A DNA stretch of 40,963 nucleotides from an uncultured Clostridia bacterium (GTDB taxonomy: Bacteria; Bacillota; Clostridia; Christensenellales; Borkfalkiaceae). The translations under genes and the position numbers were made by a program. Shown here piece after piece: positions 1 to 8,434 of this stretch; the first letter of the stretch is position 1; each line of letters opens with the position of its first letter. The notes beneath the pieces are model-generated. The model was not told the DNA's origin and did not search any database. It worked only from the letters and a program-made list of their open reading frames with translations. The stretch spans positions 1 through 40,963 of the forward strand of contig CALVLT010000019.1 in NCBI GenBank assembly GCA_944340905.1. Direction: 5' to 3'.

Positions 1-131
1 GTGTCCGCAAGGACCTCATAGCCCTGCTTCATCGCAGCTTTTGCCGTAAGTTGGTACCGCATGCCCGCCTGACACTCTCCCGCAAATCCTCTTGCAAGAT
101 TGTGAAAGGTCTGCGTCTTGGTAAAGTCCAT
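1..131 (-). CDS. Rubrerythrin-family ferritin-like protein (N-terminal part, cut by window edge)
   Basis: Only the first 43 codons are inside the window; the gene continues past base 1. The translation begins MDFTKTQTFHNLARGFAGEC and continues through AGMRYQLTAKAAMKQGYE, which is the usual opening of clostridial rubrerythrin/ferritin-like di-iron proteins. The Glu in AGECQAGMRYQ sits where the first helix supplies an iron ligand. Such proteins detoxify peroxide or handle iron in anaerobes. The ATG at 131 is preceded by GGGAGG about eight bases upstream, a strong ribosome binding site that fixes the start. The C-terminal rubredoxin-like domain, if there is one, cannot be seen, so the exact subtype is open. 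Confidence 0.8.
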   Translation of the reverse strand, partial: MDFTKTQTFHNLARGFAGECQAGMRYQLTAKAAMKQGYEVLAD

Positions 132-183
132 GCTCTATCCTCCCTTACACAACGTCATTATGGGCAGGGAGAGCGCGCTTTAT

Positions 184-217
184 ACACAAAAACCCGCACA
201 CGTCGGCGGGTTTTTGT
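184..217 (-). terminator. Intrinsic terminator after the ClC gene
   Basis: The arms ACCCGC and GCGGGT close a short loop and are flanked by A-runs and T-runs on both sides, so the hairpin can act in either direction. It lies directly downstream of the minus-strand ClC gene and upstream of the rubrerythrin start. Confidence 0.75.
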
Positions 218-218
218 T

Positions 219-1820
219 CTATTCGGGGAGCGGAGCGCCGAGGATGCGCTCGAGTACGGCGGGAGCGTCGCTGCCCGTGAGCAGCTCCCCCTCGGCGGTG
301 AGCACGTCGCCCGCCATCAGCTGCGTATTGCCGTCGGGGATGAACGCCGCGCCGCCGCGCTCGACGCGCGTGATGCGCACGTCCGCGGGAAACAGGACGT
401 CGCGCAGCGTTCTGCCCGCGCAGGCGCTGTGCGCCGAAACGAGGTAGCGCGCCGCAAACCTGCCGACGCGCTCTGCCCCGCCCTCTTCGAGCATCTCGTC
501 GAGCAGCCTGTCATACACGGGCCGCACGCGCAGCACGTCCCCGATCAGATACCCCGCCGCCACGCCGATGAGCGCGGGCAGCAGGAACATAAAGTTCCAG
601 GTCAGTTCGAGCGTCATCAGAACGCCCGTGATGGGCGCGCGCACGACGGTGGTGAAGAACACCGCCATGCAGATGACGGTGAGCGCGTCCGCATACGCCG
701 CGTCCATGCCCATCGTCTGCATGAGCAGGGACATGAGCGCCCCCAGCCCCGCCCCGACGGCGAGCATGGGAATGAACGCGCCGCAGGGCACCCCCGCGCC
801 CATGTTGACGACGGTGACGAGCAGTCTGAGCAGCACGACGATGAGCAGCGTCGCCCACAGCGGCGAGGAAAAGACGCCCTCCACCCCCTGCGCCCCGCTG
901 CCGAGGGAGGAGATGAAGGCGTGCCCGCCGCCCATGACGTCCGCGCTCACAAGCCCCGCCGCCCCCGCGAGCAAAAAGGGAATGACGAATTTGCCCAGTC
1001 CCTTCCAGAATGTCACTTTTTTGAAGAGACGTCTTGCAAAAAACAGTGCAAAGTAGAACGCGGCGCCGACGAGGGAAACGAGCACGGCGGCAAACAGCAC
1101 CCATACATAGAACATGGGCGCGAGCATGTCCGCCTGTGCAAAGGAGAAGGTAGAAAAGTAGGCTCCCACGGGCAGGCCGAACGCCGCATACAGCGCATTG
1201 CGCACGAGCACGGCGACGGCGACCGAGGAAAAGGAGCAGACGAACACCTCGGGCGTGAAGCGCTTGAGCCCTTCCTCGAAGGCGAACGCCATGCCCGTGA
1301 GCGGCGCGTTGAAGGCGACGGCAAGCCCCGCGCACGCCCCGCCCGCGACCTGATAGCGGCGGATGAGCGCGTTGCGGCGCAGCGTCTCGCTCACCCCCGC
1401 GCCCGTCGAACCGCCGATGAGAATGGACGGGCCTTCCGCGCCCGCGGAGAGGCCCAAAACAATGCAAAGTAAGCTGGCGGCAAACATGCCCGTGAGCGCC
1501 CTGTACCACGAAAAGCGCATCAGCCCGCGCATCGCCCCCTCCGTCTGCGGGATGCCGCTGCCGCGGATGTAGGGCAGGGCGCGCACGATGCCGCCCACGA
1601 CGACCGAACCGAGAAAGAGCGCCGCAAACAGCAGCGACACGAAGGCGGGGTTTTCACGAAACCATGCGTAGTATCCGCGGGAAAAGTCCTCCGCCATGGA
1701 GGCGAGCACGCCGTAGAGCGTGACGATGACGCCCACAAACGCTCCCGTGAGCGCCCCGACGAGGGCGATCTGCAATCCGTCGCCCAGGCGCCGCCTGAAA
1801 TGTTTTTTCCTATCTCTCAT
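219..1820 (-). CDS. ClC-family H+/Cl- exchange transporter with C-terminal TrkA-C-like domain
   Basis: A 533-residue polytopic membrane protein of the ClC family, which exchanges chloride for protons (or conducts chloride) across the cytoplasmic membrane. The three anion-pathway motifs are present in order: GSGIP (87-91), GAEGP (127-131, gating Glu129; the usual Arg of GREGP is Ala here) and GAFIP (347-351). The Glu pair 182-183 matches the proton-glutamate region of antiporter members, which favours exchange over a channel. After about residue 455 a soluble tail resembles a TrkA-C (RCK_C) ligand-binding domain. The ATG at 1820 is chosen because a promoter-like -10 box ends only seven bases upstream; a longer reading frame extends to 1901 but has no support. 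It is transcribed alone. Confidence 0.9.
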   Translation of the reverse strand: MRDRKKHFRRRLGDGLQIALVGALTGAFVGVIVTLYGVLASMAEDFSRGYYAWFRENPAFVSLLFAALFLGSVVVGGIVRALPYIRGSGIPQTEGAMRGLMRFSWYRALTGMFAASLLCIVLGLSAGAEGPSILIGGSTGAGVSETLRRNALIRRYQVAGGACAGLAVAFNAPLTGMAFAFEEGLKRFTPEVFVCSFSSVAVAVLVRNALYAAFGLPVGAYFSTFSFAQADMLAPMFYVWVLFAAVLVSLVGAAFYFALFFARRLFKKVTFWKGLGKFVIPFLLAGAAGLVSADVMGGGHAFISSLGSGAQGVEGVFSSPLWATLLIVVLLRLLVTVVNMGAGVPCGAFIPMLAVGAGLGALMSLLMQTMGMDAAYADALTVICMAVFFTTVVRAPITGVLMTLELTWNFMFLLPALIGVAAGYLIGDVLRVRPVYDRLLDEMLEEGGAERVGRFAARYLVSAHSACAGRTLRDVLFPADVRITRVERGGAAFIPDGNTQLMAGDVLTAEGELLTGSDAPAVLERILGAPLPE

Positions 1821-1827
1821 GGCAGAA

Positions 1828-1856
1828 ATTGTATCATACTCCACAGGAAAAGTAAA
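1828..1856 (-). promoter_or_regulatory. Promoter of the ClC gene (predicted leaderless start)
   Basis: TTTACT and TACAAT are separated by 17 bases, with TG one base before the -10 (extended -10). Only seven bases separate the -10 from the ATG and no Shine-Dalgarno sequence fits in between. Confidence 0.6.
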
Positions 1857-1884
1857 GCAACGAACCGGAGAAATCTTTGTAATG

Positions 1885-2096
1885 TGCAATCCCCCCGTCA
1901 CTTCGTGACACCCCCCTTAAAGCCCTGCGGGCGTTAAGGGAGGCAAGGGGTAGGCACATTCTGCGAGGGGGCTTCGTCGCGGCTGCGCCGCTCCTCGGAA
2001 TGACGCGGTGCAGGGGAATGCCCCGTTTCCGTCATTCAGAGCGGAACGAAGTGCAGCGAAAAACCCCTTACGTTGTCTTACGAACATGAAACCGCG
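1885..2096. repeat. Intergenic palindromic repeat cluster, copy 1
   Basis: The ClC-ABC gap has no convincing gene. It holds GTCACTTCGTGAC (1897-1909), a CTTAA/TTAAG palindrome (about 1916-1938), and two oppositely oriented copies of a GTCATTC-type element (about 1960-2005 and 2030-2070). The same modules recur near 21.85, 30.7 and 34.8 kb. Confidence 0.6.
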
Positions 2097-2127
2097 AAAA
2101 AAGCCCTCCCGAAGAGGGAAGGCTTGC
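2097..2127 (-). terminator. Terminator of the ABC exporter operon
   Basis: Read on the minus strand, a stem of AAGCC/GGCTT and TCCC/GGGA with one mismatch is followed by a run of six T. It lies 65 bases beyond the last stop codon of the ABC pair. Confidence 0.65.
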
Positions 2128-2191
2128 GCGCACACATTCTATCTTTACACGGGCGGGGCAAGGCACAGAGCAGGGCAAGCCCGCGGCGATC

Positions 2192-3931
2192 CTAAAACTG
2201 TGCGTTGTACAGTTGTGCGTAGAACCCGCCGCGGGCAAGCAGTTCCTCGTGCGTGCCCTGTTCCACGATGTGCCCCGCGTTCATCACCAGAATGAGGTCG
2301 GCGTTCTTGATGGTGGAGAGGCGGTGCGCGACGATAAAGCACGTTCTGCCCTCCATCAGCTGCGCGAATGCGTCCTGCACGAGGCGTTCGGTGCGCGTAT
2401 CGATGTTGCTCGTCGCCTCGTCCAGAATGAGCATGGGCGGGCGGCAGAGCATGACGCGCGCCACGCACAGGAGCTGTTTCTGCCCCTCGGAGAGCGACCC
2501 CTCGCCGCCGATGACGGTATCGTACCCCTTGGGAAGGCGGCGGATAAAGCCGTGCGCGTGCACCGCCTTGGCGGCGGCGACCATCTCCTCGTCGGAACAG
2601 TCCGGCATGCCCATGCACAGATTTTCGCGCACGGTGGCGTGCTTGAGCCACGTCTCCTGCAGCACCATGCCGTAATTTTTGCGCAGCGACGCGCGCGTCA
2701 TGTCACGCACGTCCACGCCGTCCACGCGGATGCTGCCGCCGTCCACATCGTAAAAGCGCATCAGAAGGTTGATGACCGTCGTCTTGCCGCAGCCCGTGGG
2801 ACCGACGATGGCGACCCGCCTGCCCGCGCCGACGTTGACGCTCAGCCCTTCGATGAGCGGCTGCTCGGGGCGGTAGGAGAAGGACACCTGCGAGAGCGAG
2901 ACCTCCACCTTTGCCCTGCCGATGTCTGCAAGCCCCTCGTCCGACGGCTGCTCCTCCTCCCGCTGCAGCGCAAAGATGCGCCCCGCGCAGGCGAGCGCGT
3001 TCTGGAATTCGGCGAGCACTTCGGTGATCTCGTTGAAGGGCTTGGTATACTGGTTGCAGTAGGAGAGACAGGTGGTGAGCGCGCCCACCGTGAACGCCGC
3101 CGCCGTGCCTGCGGTGGAGATGGCGAGGATGGCGCCCGTCAGCGCGACGCCCGCATACACGAGGGAGTTGACGAACCGCGTGACGGGGTTGGGCATGGAG
3201 GAGTAAAAGAGGGCGCGCAGCGAGCACTTGCGGTATTCCTCGTTCTGCCGCGCGAAGAACGCCGCGTTCTCGTCCTCGTGCGTGTACGCCTTGACCACCT
3301 TCAGGTTGCCGATCGCCTCGTCGATGAACGCCGTCTGTTCGGCGCGCACCTGCGCCTGCCGTTTGAACGTCTTGTAGGTATGCGACGAGATAAAGCGCGC
3401 CGCGAACAGCGAGAGGGGCGTGACGAGCACGACCACGAGCGCCACCTCCCAGCGCAGCACAAATAAGATGACGAGCACGCCGAGAATGGTGACGACGCCC
3501 GTGAACAGCTGGGTAAAGCCGAGGAGCAGCCCGTCGGCAAACTGTTCGGCGTCCGTCAGGACGATGCCCGAAACTTCGCCGTAGGGATGGCTGTCGAGAA
3601 ACTTCAGGGGCAGCCGCTGCAGCTTGGAAAAGGCATCCGTGCGCACCTTGAAGAGCAGGTGATAGACGACGCGGTTGTTGACCAGGCTCATGGCGTACTG
3701 CGCGGCAAACGCCGCCGCGATGCATGCGCCGATGACGATAAAGATGCGGAAGATGGCGGGAAAGTCCACCGCGCCCGCGCCGACGGCGAAGTCGATCGCC
3801 CGCCCGACGAAGAAGGGAACGGCGAGCTGCGCCGCAACGCTGACGAGCGCGCACAGCACGGTGATGCAGAGCAGCGGAACGTAGGGTCTGAGCTCGCGCA
3901 CAATGGCGCGCATGGTTTCACGCTTGTTCAC
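2192..3931 (-). CDS. Heterodimeric ABC exporter, subunit with intact catalytic site
   Basis: A 579-residue half-transporter: an exporter-type transmembrane domain (about 1-320, six helices) followed by a nucleotide-binding domain. Walker A GPTGCGKT is at 377-384, the signature LSEGQ at 480-484, Walker B LILDE at 501-505 with catalytic Glu505, and the switch histidine at 536. It should pair with the product of the overlapping upstream gene to form a multidrug or lipid/peptide exporter of the LmrCD/BmrCD/TM287-288 type. The start is the GTG at 3931, overlapping the upstream stop in a GTGA, with GGAGGG seven bases before it. The substrate cannot be read from sequence, and no adjacent regulator is visible. 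Confidence 0.9.
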   Translation of the reverse strand: MNKRETMRAIVRELRPYVPLLCITVLCALVSVAAQLAVPFFVGRAIDFAVGAGAVDFPAIFRIFIVIGACIAAAFAAQYAMSLVNNRVVYHLLFKVRTDAFSKLQRLPLKFLDSHPYGEVSGIVLTDAEQFADGLLLGFTQLFTGVVTILGVLVILFVLRWEVALVVVLVTPLSLFAARFISSHTYKTFKRQAQVRAEQTAFIDEAIGNLKVVKAYTHEDENAAFFARQNEEYRKCSLRALFYSSMPNPVTRFVNSLVYAGVALTGAILAISTAGTAAAFTVGALTTCLSYCNQYTKPFNEITEVLAEFQNALACAGRIFALQREEEQPSDEGLADIGRAKVEVSLSQVSFSYRPEQPLIEGLSVNVGAGRRVAIVGPTGCGKTTVINLLMRFYDVDGGSIRVDGVDVRDMTRASLRKNYGMVLQETWLKHATVRENLCMGMPDCSDEEMVAAAKAVHAHGFIRRLPKGYDTVIGGEGSLSEGQKQLLCVARVMLCRPPMLILDEATSNIDTRTERLVQDAFAQLMEGRTCFIVAHRLSTIKNADLILVMNAGHIVEQGTHEELLARGGFYAQLYNAQF

Positions 3932-5649
3932 AGCGAACCCTCCTTTTCCTGCGAGGCGGCGATCTCGCGGTACACCTCGCAGCGCTCCATCAGCTCCTCG
4001 TGCGTGCCGATGCCCGCAACGCCGCCGTCGTCGAGCACGACGATCTTGTCGGCATGGCGCACCGACGCGATGCGCTGGGACACGACGATGACGGTGGTGT
4101 CCAGCGCCGCAAGCGCCTTGCGCAGGCGCGCGTCCGTGGCGTAGTCGAGCGCGGAGGAGCTGTCGTCGAGGATGAGCACCTCGGGACGGCGCACGAGCGC
4201 GCGGGCGATGGTCAGCCGCTGGCGCTGCCCGCCCGAGAGGTTTTTGCCCTCCTGCTCGATCTCCCCGTCCAGGCCGCCCTTGGCGGCGACGACGTCCTCC
4301 GCCTGCGCGATGCGCGCGGCGCGCATGAGGTCCTCGTCCGAGGCGTCCCCCTTCCCCCACAGCAGGTTGGAGCGCACCGTCCCCTTGAAGAGCACCGCCT
4401 TCTGCGGCACGACGCCCACGCGCTCGCGCAGCTGCTGCGCGGGAATGGTGTTCACGTCCTGCCCCGCAAGGCGCACGGTGCCGCGGCTGGCGGGATAGAA
4501 GCGCGGCAGAAGGTTGACGAGCGTCGTCTTGCCCGAGCCCGTTCCACCCAGGACGCCGACCGTTTCCCCCCGCTGCGCGAAGAAGGTGACGCCGTGCAGC
4601 GCGGGCGCTCCGCCGCCGTGATAGGCAAAGGAGACGTCCTCGAAGGAGAAGGCGGGCGCATCCTGCGGCGGGGCCTGTTCGGGCGCGGGCGCGAGCACGG
4701 AGGGTTCGCCCTCCTGCTCCAGCACCGCCTCGATGCGCTTTTCGCAGCCGATCGCCTTGGACGCCGTGAAGATGAGATTGGCAAATTTGACAAGCTCCAC
4801 TAAAATGATGGAGAGGTAACTGTACAGCGCGACCACGTCGCCCTGCAACAGAATATCCGCGTCCACGCGCGCCGCCCCCACCCACACGAGCGCGATGGCG
4901 GCGATGCTGACGAGCGCATAGGTCAGCGGATTGGTGAGCGCGGAGATGCGCCCCGCGCGCTTTTGTTCGCGCCGGAGCGCCGCATTGCGCGCGGCAAATT
5001 CGCGCTCCTCGTCCTCCTCCTTGCAAAAGGCGCGGATGACGCGCACGCCCGCAAGATTTTCGCGCGTGGCGAGGTACACGCCGTCCATCTTCCCCTGCAC
5101 CTGCCTGTACATGGGCACCGTCGCGCACATGATGCCGACGACCGCCGCCGCCAGCAGGGGCGTGACCGACACGAACACGAGCGCCGCCGCCCAATCCACG
5201 ACGAACGCCATGACGGTGGCGCCCAGCACGACGATGGGAGAGCGTAGCAACAGGCGCAGCGTCATGTTCACGCCCGCCTGCACCTGATTGACGTCGCTCG
5301 TCATGCGCGTGATCATGGTCGCCGTGCCCATCTCGTCGATCTGCGTATAGGAAAGGGACTGCAGCTTGTCGAACAGCCTACGGCGCAGTTCGGCGCACGC
5401 CCCCACCGCCGCCTTGGCGGCAAAGAACTGTGCCGTGAGCGCAAAGGCAAGCCCCGCCACCCCGAAAGCGGCGAGGATGAGACAGCGCGTGACGATATAG
5501 CCCACGTCCCCCGTCGCAATGCCGGTATCCACAATGGCGGCAACGACCAGGGGGACGAGCAGCTCCATACATGCCTCACAGAGCTTGAAGAGGGGCGAGA
5601 GGATCGCCTCGGCGCGGTACGCCTTCATGCAGGAAAATAAGTGTTTCAC
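3928..5649 (-). CDS. Heterodimeric ABC exporter, subunit with degenerate ATP site
   Basis: A 573-residue half-transporter: transmembrane domain about 1-310, nucleotide-binding domain about 335-573. Walker A GGTGSGKT is at 368-375 and the signature LSGGQ at 471-475. The Walker B end is LILDD, so Asp496 replaces the catalytic Glu, and the switch histidine is Gln525. These are the two changes that define the non-hydrolysing site of heterodimeric type IV exporters such as TM287/288. It is translationally coupled to its partner by a 4-base GTGA overlap. The GTG at 5649 is preceded by GGGAG six bases away; an ATG eight codons in is a weaker alternative start. Confidence 0.9.
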   Translation of the reverse strand: MKHLFSCMKAYRAEAILSPLFKLCEACMELLVPLVVAAIVDTGIATGDVGYIVTRCLILAAFGVAGLAFALTAQFFAAKAAVGACAELRRRLFDKLQSLSYTQIDEMGTATMITRMTSDVNQVQAGVNMTLRLLLRSPIVVLGATVMAFVVDWAAALVFVSVTPLLAAAVVGIMCATVPMYRQVQGKMDGVYLATRENLAGVRVIRAFCKEEDEEREFAARNAALRREQKRAGRISALTNPLTYALVSIAAIALVWVGAARVDADILLQGDVVALYSYLSIILVELVKFANLIFTASKAIGCEKRIEAVLEQEGEPSVLAPAPEQAPPQDAPAFSFEDVSFAYHGGGAPALHGVTFFAQRGETVGVLGGTGSGKTTLVNLLPRFYPASRGTVRLAGQDVNTIPAQQLRERVGVVPQKAVLFKGTVRSNLLWGKGDASDEDLMRAARIAQAEDVVAAKGGLDGEIEQEGKNLSGGQRQRLTIARALVRRPEVLILDDSSSALDYATDARLRKALAALDTTVIVVSQRIASVRHADKIVVLDDGGVAGIGTHEELMERCEVYREIAASQEKEGSL

Positions 5650-5717
5650 AAAAAACTCCCGATCGGATAATATCTTTTAATTAGGAAACGACATCGCGGC
5701 ATTCCTGCGGCAGACGC

Positions 5718-6695
5718 TCACGCGGGGAGGAACAGATAGACGTAGTACGCGGCGTAGCCCAGGAGGAACACGATGCCCGCCGCCCTGCCGAGGCGGTGCC
5801 CGTCAAACATGGCGAGCAGGTACAAGAGCAGCGCCGAGGCGAGCGCGACGAGCGCGTCGATCAGATTGTCCGTCAGGCGGAATTCCAGAGGGGCGACGAG
5901 CGACGAGATGCCCGCAATGAACAGGATGTTGAAGATGTTGCTGCCGATGATGTTCCCCACGGCAATGTCCGTCTGTTTCTTTGCCGCCGCCACGACGGAA
6001 GTGACCAGTTCGGGCAGGGAGGTGCCCACCGCCACGACGGTCAGCCCGATGACGCGCTCGGACATGCCTGCCGCGCGCGCCACGTATTTTGCTCCCTCCA
6101 CGAGCAGCTGACCGCCGCCCACGACCATACCAAGCCCGAGGACGGTGACAAGCACCAGGAACCATGTCCGCTGTTTGCACTGTGCATACCATATCCCCAG
6201 GCGGGAGCGGGGCGTCTTTTCCTCGGAAGGCTGCTGCTCCCCCTTGCGCGCGCCGCGCAGAAGAAAGACCATGTAGACGGCGAACACGGCAAGAAAGATC
6301 AGCCCGTCCCACCATTCGAGCGCGCCGCCCCAGACGCCGAGCACGACGAGCAGCAGGCTTGCGAGCAATAGCACGGGAATGTCCAGTACGAGCGAAACGC
6401 GGCGCACGGGCAGCTTGCAGATGAGCGCGGAAAAGCCGAGGATGAGCAGGATGTTGGCAATGTTGCTGCCCACAACGTTGCCGATGGAAAGATCGGCGGA
6501 GCCGGTCGCCGCAGACGTCACCGAGACGGCAAGTTCGGGCATGGAAGTGCCGAACGCAACGACGGTCAGCCCGATGACCAGGGGGGAAATGCGGCACTTG
6601 GCGGCGATGCCCGCCGCGCCGTCCACAAAAAAATCCGCCCCCTTGACGAGCAGAACAAGCCCGACAGCGATGAGAAATATCCAAAGATACAGCAT
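5718..6695 (-). CDS. CaCA-family cation exchanger (YrbG-like Na+/Ca2+ antiporter)
   Basis: A 325-residue membrane protein with the internal duplication of the calcium/cation antiporter superfamily. Alpha-1 repeat (about 42-85) contains GTSMPEL and GNVVGSNIANI; alpha-2 (about 217-260) contains GTSLPEL and GNIIGSNIFNI. The acidic and polar residues of these repeats bind the transported ions in known members. It likely exports Ca2+ (or another cation) against Na+ or H+ at the cytoplasmic membrane; the ion itself is not certain. A cytoplasmic loop (about 150-170) separates the halves. The ATG at 6695 is preceded by AAGAGGTG; a longer frame to 6812 lacks a ribosome binding site. Single gene. Confidence 0.88.
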   Translation of the reverse strand: MLYLWIFLIAVGLVLLVKGADFFVDGAAGIAAKCRISPLVIGLTVVAFGTSMPELAVSVTSAATGSADLSIGNVVGSNIANILLILGFSALICKLPVRRVSLVLDIPVLLLASLLLVVLGVWGGALEWWDGLIFLAVFAVYMVFLLRGARKGEQQPSEEKTPRSRLGIWYAQCKQRTWFLVLVTVLGLGMVVGGGQLLVEGAKYVARAAGMSERVIGLTVVAVGTSLPELVTSVVAAAKKQTDIAVGNIIGSNIFNILFIAGISSLVAPLEFRLTDNLIDALVALASALLLYLLAMFDGHRLGRAAGIVFLLGYAAYYVYLFLPA

Positions 6696-6902
6696 GGGCG
6701 GCACCTCTTCTTGCGTATTTTGCGCACGCGCGGCATACACCTTCACAAATGTATCACGTTTCCGCGAAAAAGTCAAGCGGCGGCGCCCGTCCGCACGGCA
6801 GCGTGCCCTCATAATGCCGTTTTTGATACAGGAAGCGCGGAACGCCGCCTGCGCGAATTTTGCGAATGTGTGAGAAATGTGGAAATTTATGCGAAAAAGG
6901 GC

Positions 6903-6931
6903 TTGTCAATCCCGTCGGAAGGTAGTATAAT
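6903..6931 (+). promoter_or_regulatory. Sigma-A promoter with predicted leaderless start
   Basis: TTGTCA and TATAAT are separated by exactly 17 bases. TATAAT ends six bases before the ATG at 6938, so transcription should begin at or beside the start codon. No Shine-Dalgarno sequence is present. Confidence 0.75.
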
Positions 6932-6937
6932 AAACGC

Positions 6938-8389
6938 ATGCTTACAGAAGCGTTTCCCAAACTGAATGATTCGCGCGCCGTACAACAACTGCGCGCGTTT
7001 TTGCGTTCGGGGTGGTTCATCGGCATAATCGTTGCGCTGATGGCGTGCTCCGAACTTTTTTCTTTGGAACTGTACGTCATCTATGCGTTCGTCATCTTCG
7101 GGCTTGCGATCGTGCTCGTGAGCGAGGACACCCTTCCCCTCGTGCCGATGGTCGTGTGCGGCTATATGCTCTTTTCCGCAAAGAACAACCCCGGCATGCA
7201 CCCGGACGGGCTGTTCTCCCATGCCTATGCGCAGTATGCGCTGGTGTTTGCGATCCTTGTCATTGCGGTGCTGCTCATCGGCAGGCTGATCTCCAAACTG
7301 GCGCAACGCAGAAAGCAGGGCGTGCCCAAGCTGCTCGTCGGCTTTGCCCTGCTCGGGATCGCCTACCTTTTGTGCGGCCTGTTCACCGAAGGATTCGACG
7401 CAAGATCGGTGTTCTTCGGCTTTGTGCAGGTCGCGGCGCTGAGCGGCTTTTATTTCTACTTTTACTTCACGATCGATTGGGACAAGGTCCCCGAGGACTA
7501 CATCGCCCTGCTCTTTACCATCGTCGGCGTCGGGCTGCTGGCGCAGATCATCGGAACGTACTTCAACCCCGGCGCGCCCGGGCTGGACGGAGAGGGCGAC
7601 CGCGGCAAGCTGTACACGGGCTGGGGCGTGTGGAACTGCACGGGCTGCGTAATGGCGATGTGCATGCCCGCCCCCGTCTACTTTGCGGTGAAAAAGAAAC
7701 ACGGCTGGCTGTTTACCCTCATTTCCTGCGTCTACTTCCTCGGCGTCTTTCTGACGCAGAGCCGCGGAGCCATTCTCTTTTCCGCCGTCGTGTTCCTCGC
7801 CTGCATCGTATACAACCTCGTCGTCTCCAAGGGGCGGGAGAGACTGTATAACGCCATCGTCTACGGCGCGCTCGTGCTGGGCGCAGTGCTTGCCCTGCTC
7901 ATCTTTTCCGACCAGCTCGCCGCGATGTTCCGTTCCCTGCTTGAGGACGGACTGGAAAGTCAGCCCCGCCTGAACTTATACCAGCAGTGCTGGCAGGCAT
8001 TCCTCGAATCCCCTGCCTTCGGCAAGGGATGGTACAGTTCTCCGGGAGAACAGTTTGTAAACGGTAACATCGCCGCCAACGGCGATCCGGCACTGGCGAA
8101 CTACTTCATCCCCGGCTTTGCGCACAACACCTTCTTCCAGCTCATCGCCTGCGGCGGCATTCTCGCGTTCGTCGCCTACCTCATCCACCGCACGCAGACC
8201 ATCCTGATGGTCGTGCGCGATCCCTCGCCCCTGAAGATCGTGGCGTTTTTGTGCATCAGCTCCATGCTGTTCACCAGCCTTGTGGACAACCACGTGTTCA
8301 ACTTAGGTCCGGGCATCCTGTATTCCGTGCTGCTCATCTTTTCTGAACGGGTGCCGACCAAAAAAGCGCCCTTTCCCAAACGGGCATGA
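6938..8389 (+). CDS. O-antigen ligase/polymerase (Wzy/WaaL)-like membrane protein
   Basis: A 483-residue protein with about eleven hydrophobic segments. It has hallmarks of the O-antigen ligase (Wzy_C) family: a TQSRGA motif starting the conserved cytoplasmic region (about residue 271), and a large external loop (about 330-410) containing GKGWYSS and then FAHNTFFQL. In known members this loop carries the catalytic Arg and His for joining glycans to a lipid or peptidoglycan carrier. No glycan biosynthesis genes are adjacent, so the acceptor is unknown; it may act on teichoic-acid-like or capsular polymer. The ATG at 6938 is supported by a promoter only six bases upstream. A shared bidirectional terminator follows. 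Confidence 0.8.
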   Translation: MLTEAFPKLNDSRAVQQLRAFLRSGWFIGIIVALMACSELFSLELYVIYAFVIFGLAIVLVSEDTLPLVPMVVCGYMLFSAKNNPGMHPDGLFSHAYAQYALVFAILVIAVLLIGRLISKLAQRRKQGVPKLLVGFALLGIAYLLCGLFTEGFDARSVFFGFVQVAALSGFYFYFYFTIDWDKVPEDYIALLFTIVGVGLLAQIIGTYFNPGAPGLDGEGDRGKLYTGWGVWNCTGCVMAMCMPAPVYFAVKKKHGWLFTLISCVYFLGVFLTQSRGAILFSAVVFLACIVYNLVVSKGRERLYNAIVYGALVLGAVLALLIFSDQLAAMFRSLLEDGLESQPRLNLYQQCWQAFLESPAFGKGWYSSPGEQFVNGNIAANGDPALANYFIPGFAHNTFFQLIACGGILAFVAYLIHRTQTILMVVRDPSPLKIVAFLCISSMLFTSLVDNHVFNLGPGILYSVLLIFSERVPTKKAPFPKRA

Positions 8390-8404
8390 CACATTCCAAA
8401 AATA

Positions 8405-8430
8405 ACGCCCCGCTGCCAAGCGGGGCTTTG
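8405..8430 (+). terminator. Bidirectional terminator between the ligase-like gene and rsmI
   Basis: GCCCCGCT, a GCCA loop and AGCGGGGC (8407-8426) are followed by TTTGTTG on the plus strand and preceded by AAAAATAA, so it can end the convergent rsmI transcript too. Confidence 0.75.
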
Positions 8431-8434
8431 TTGT

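Noticed and set aside
2192-5194. A single open frame of 1000 codons on the minus strand spanning both ABC genes
   Set aside because: Only its last about 580 codons match an ABC exporter; the first part is an Arg/Gly/Ala-rich out-of-frame reading of the upstream ABC gene. The real start is the GTG at 3931.
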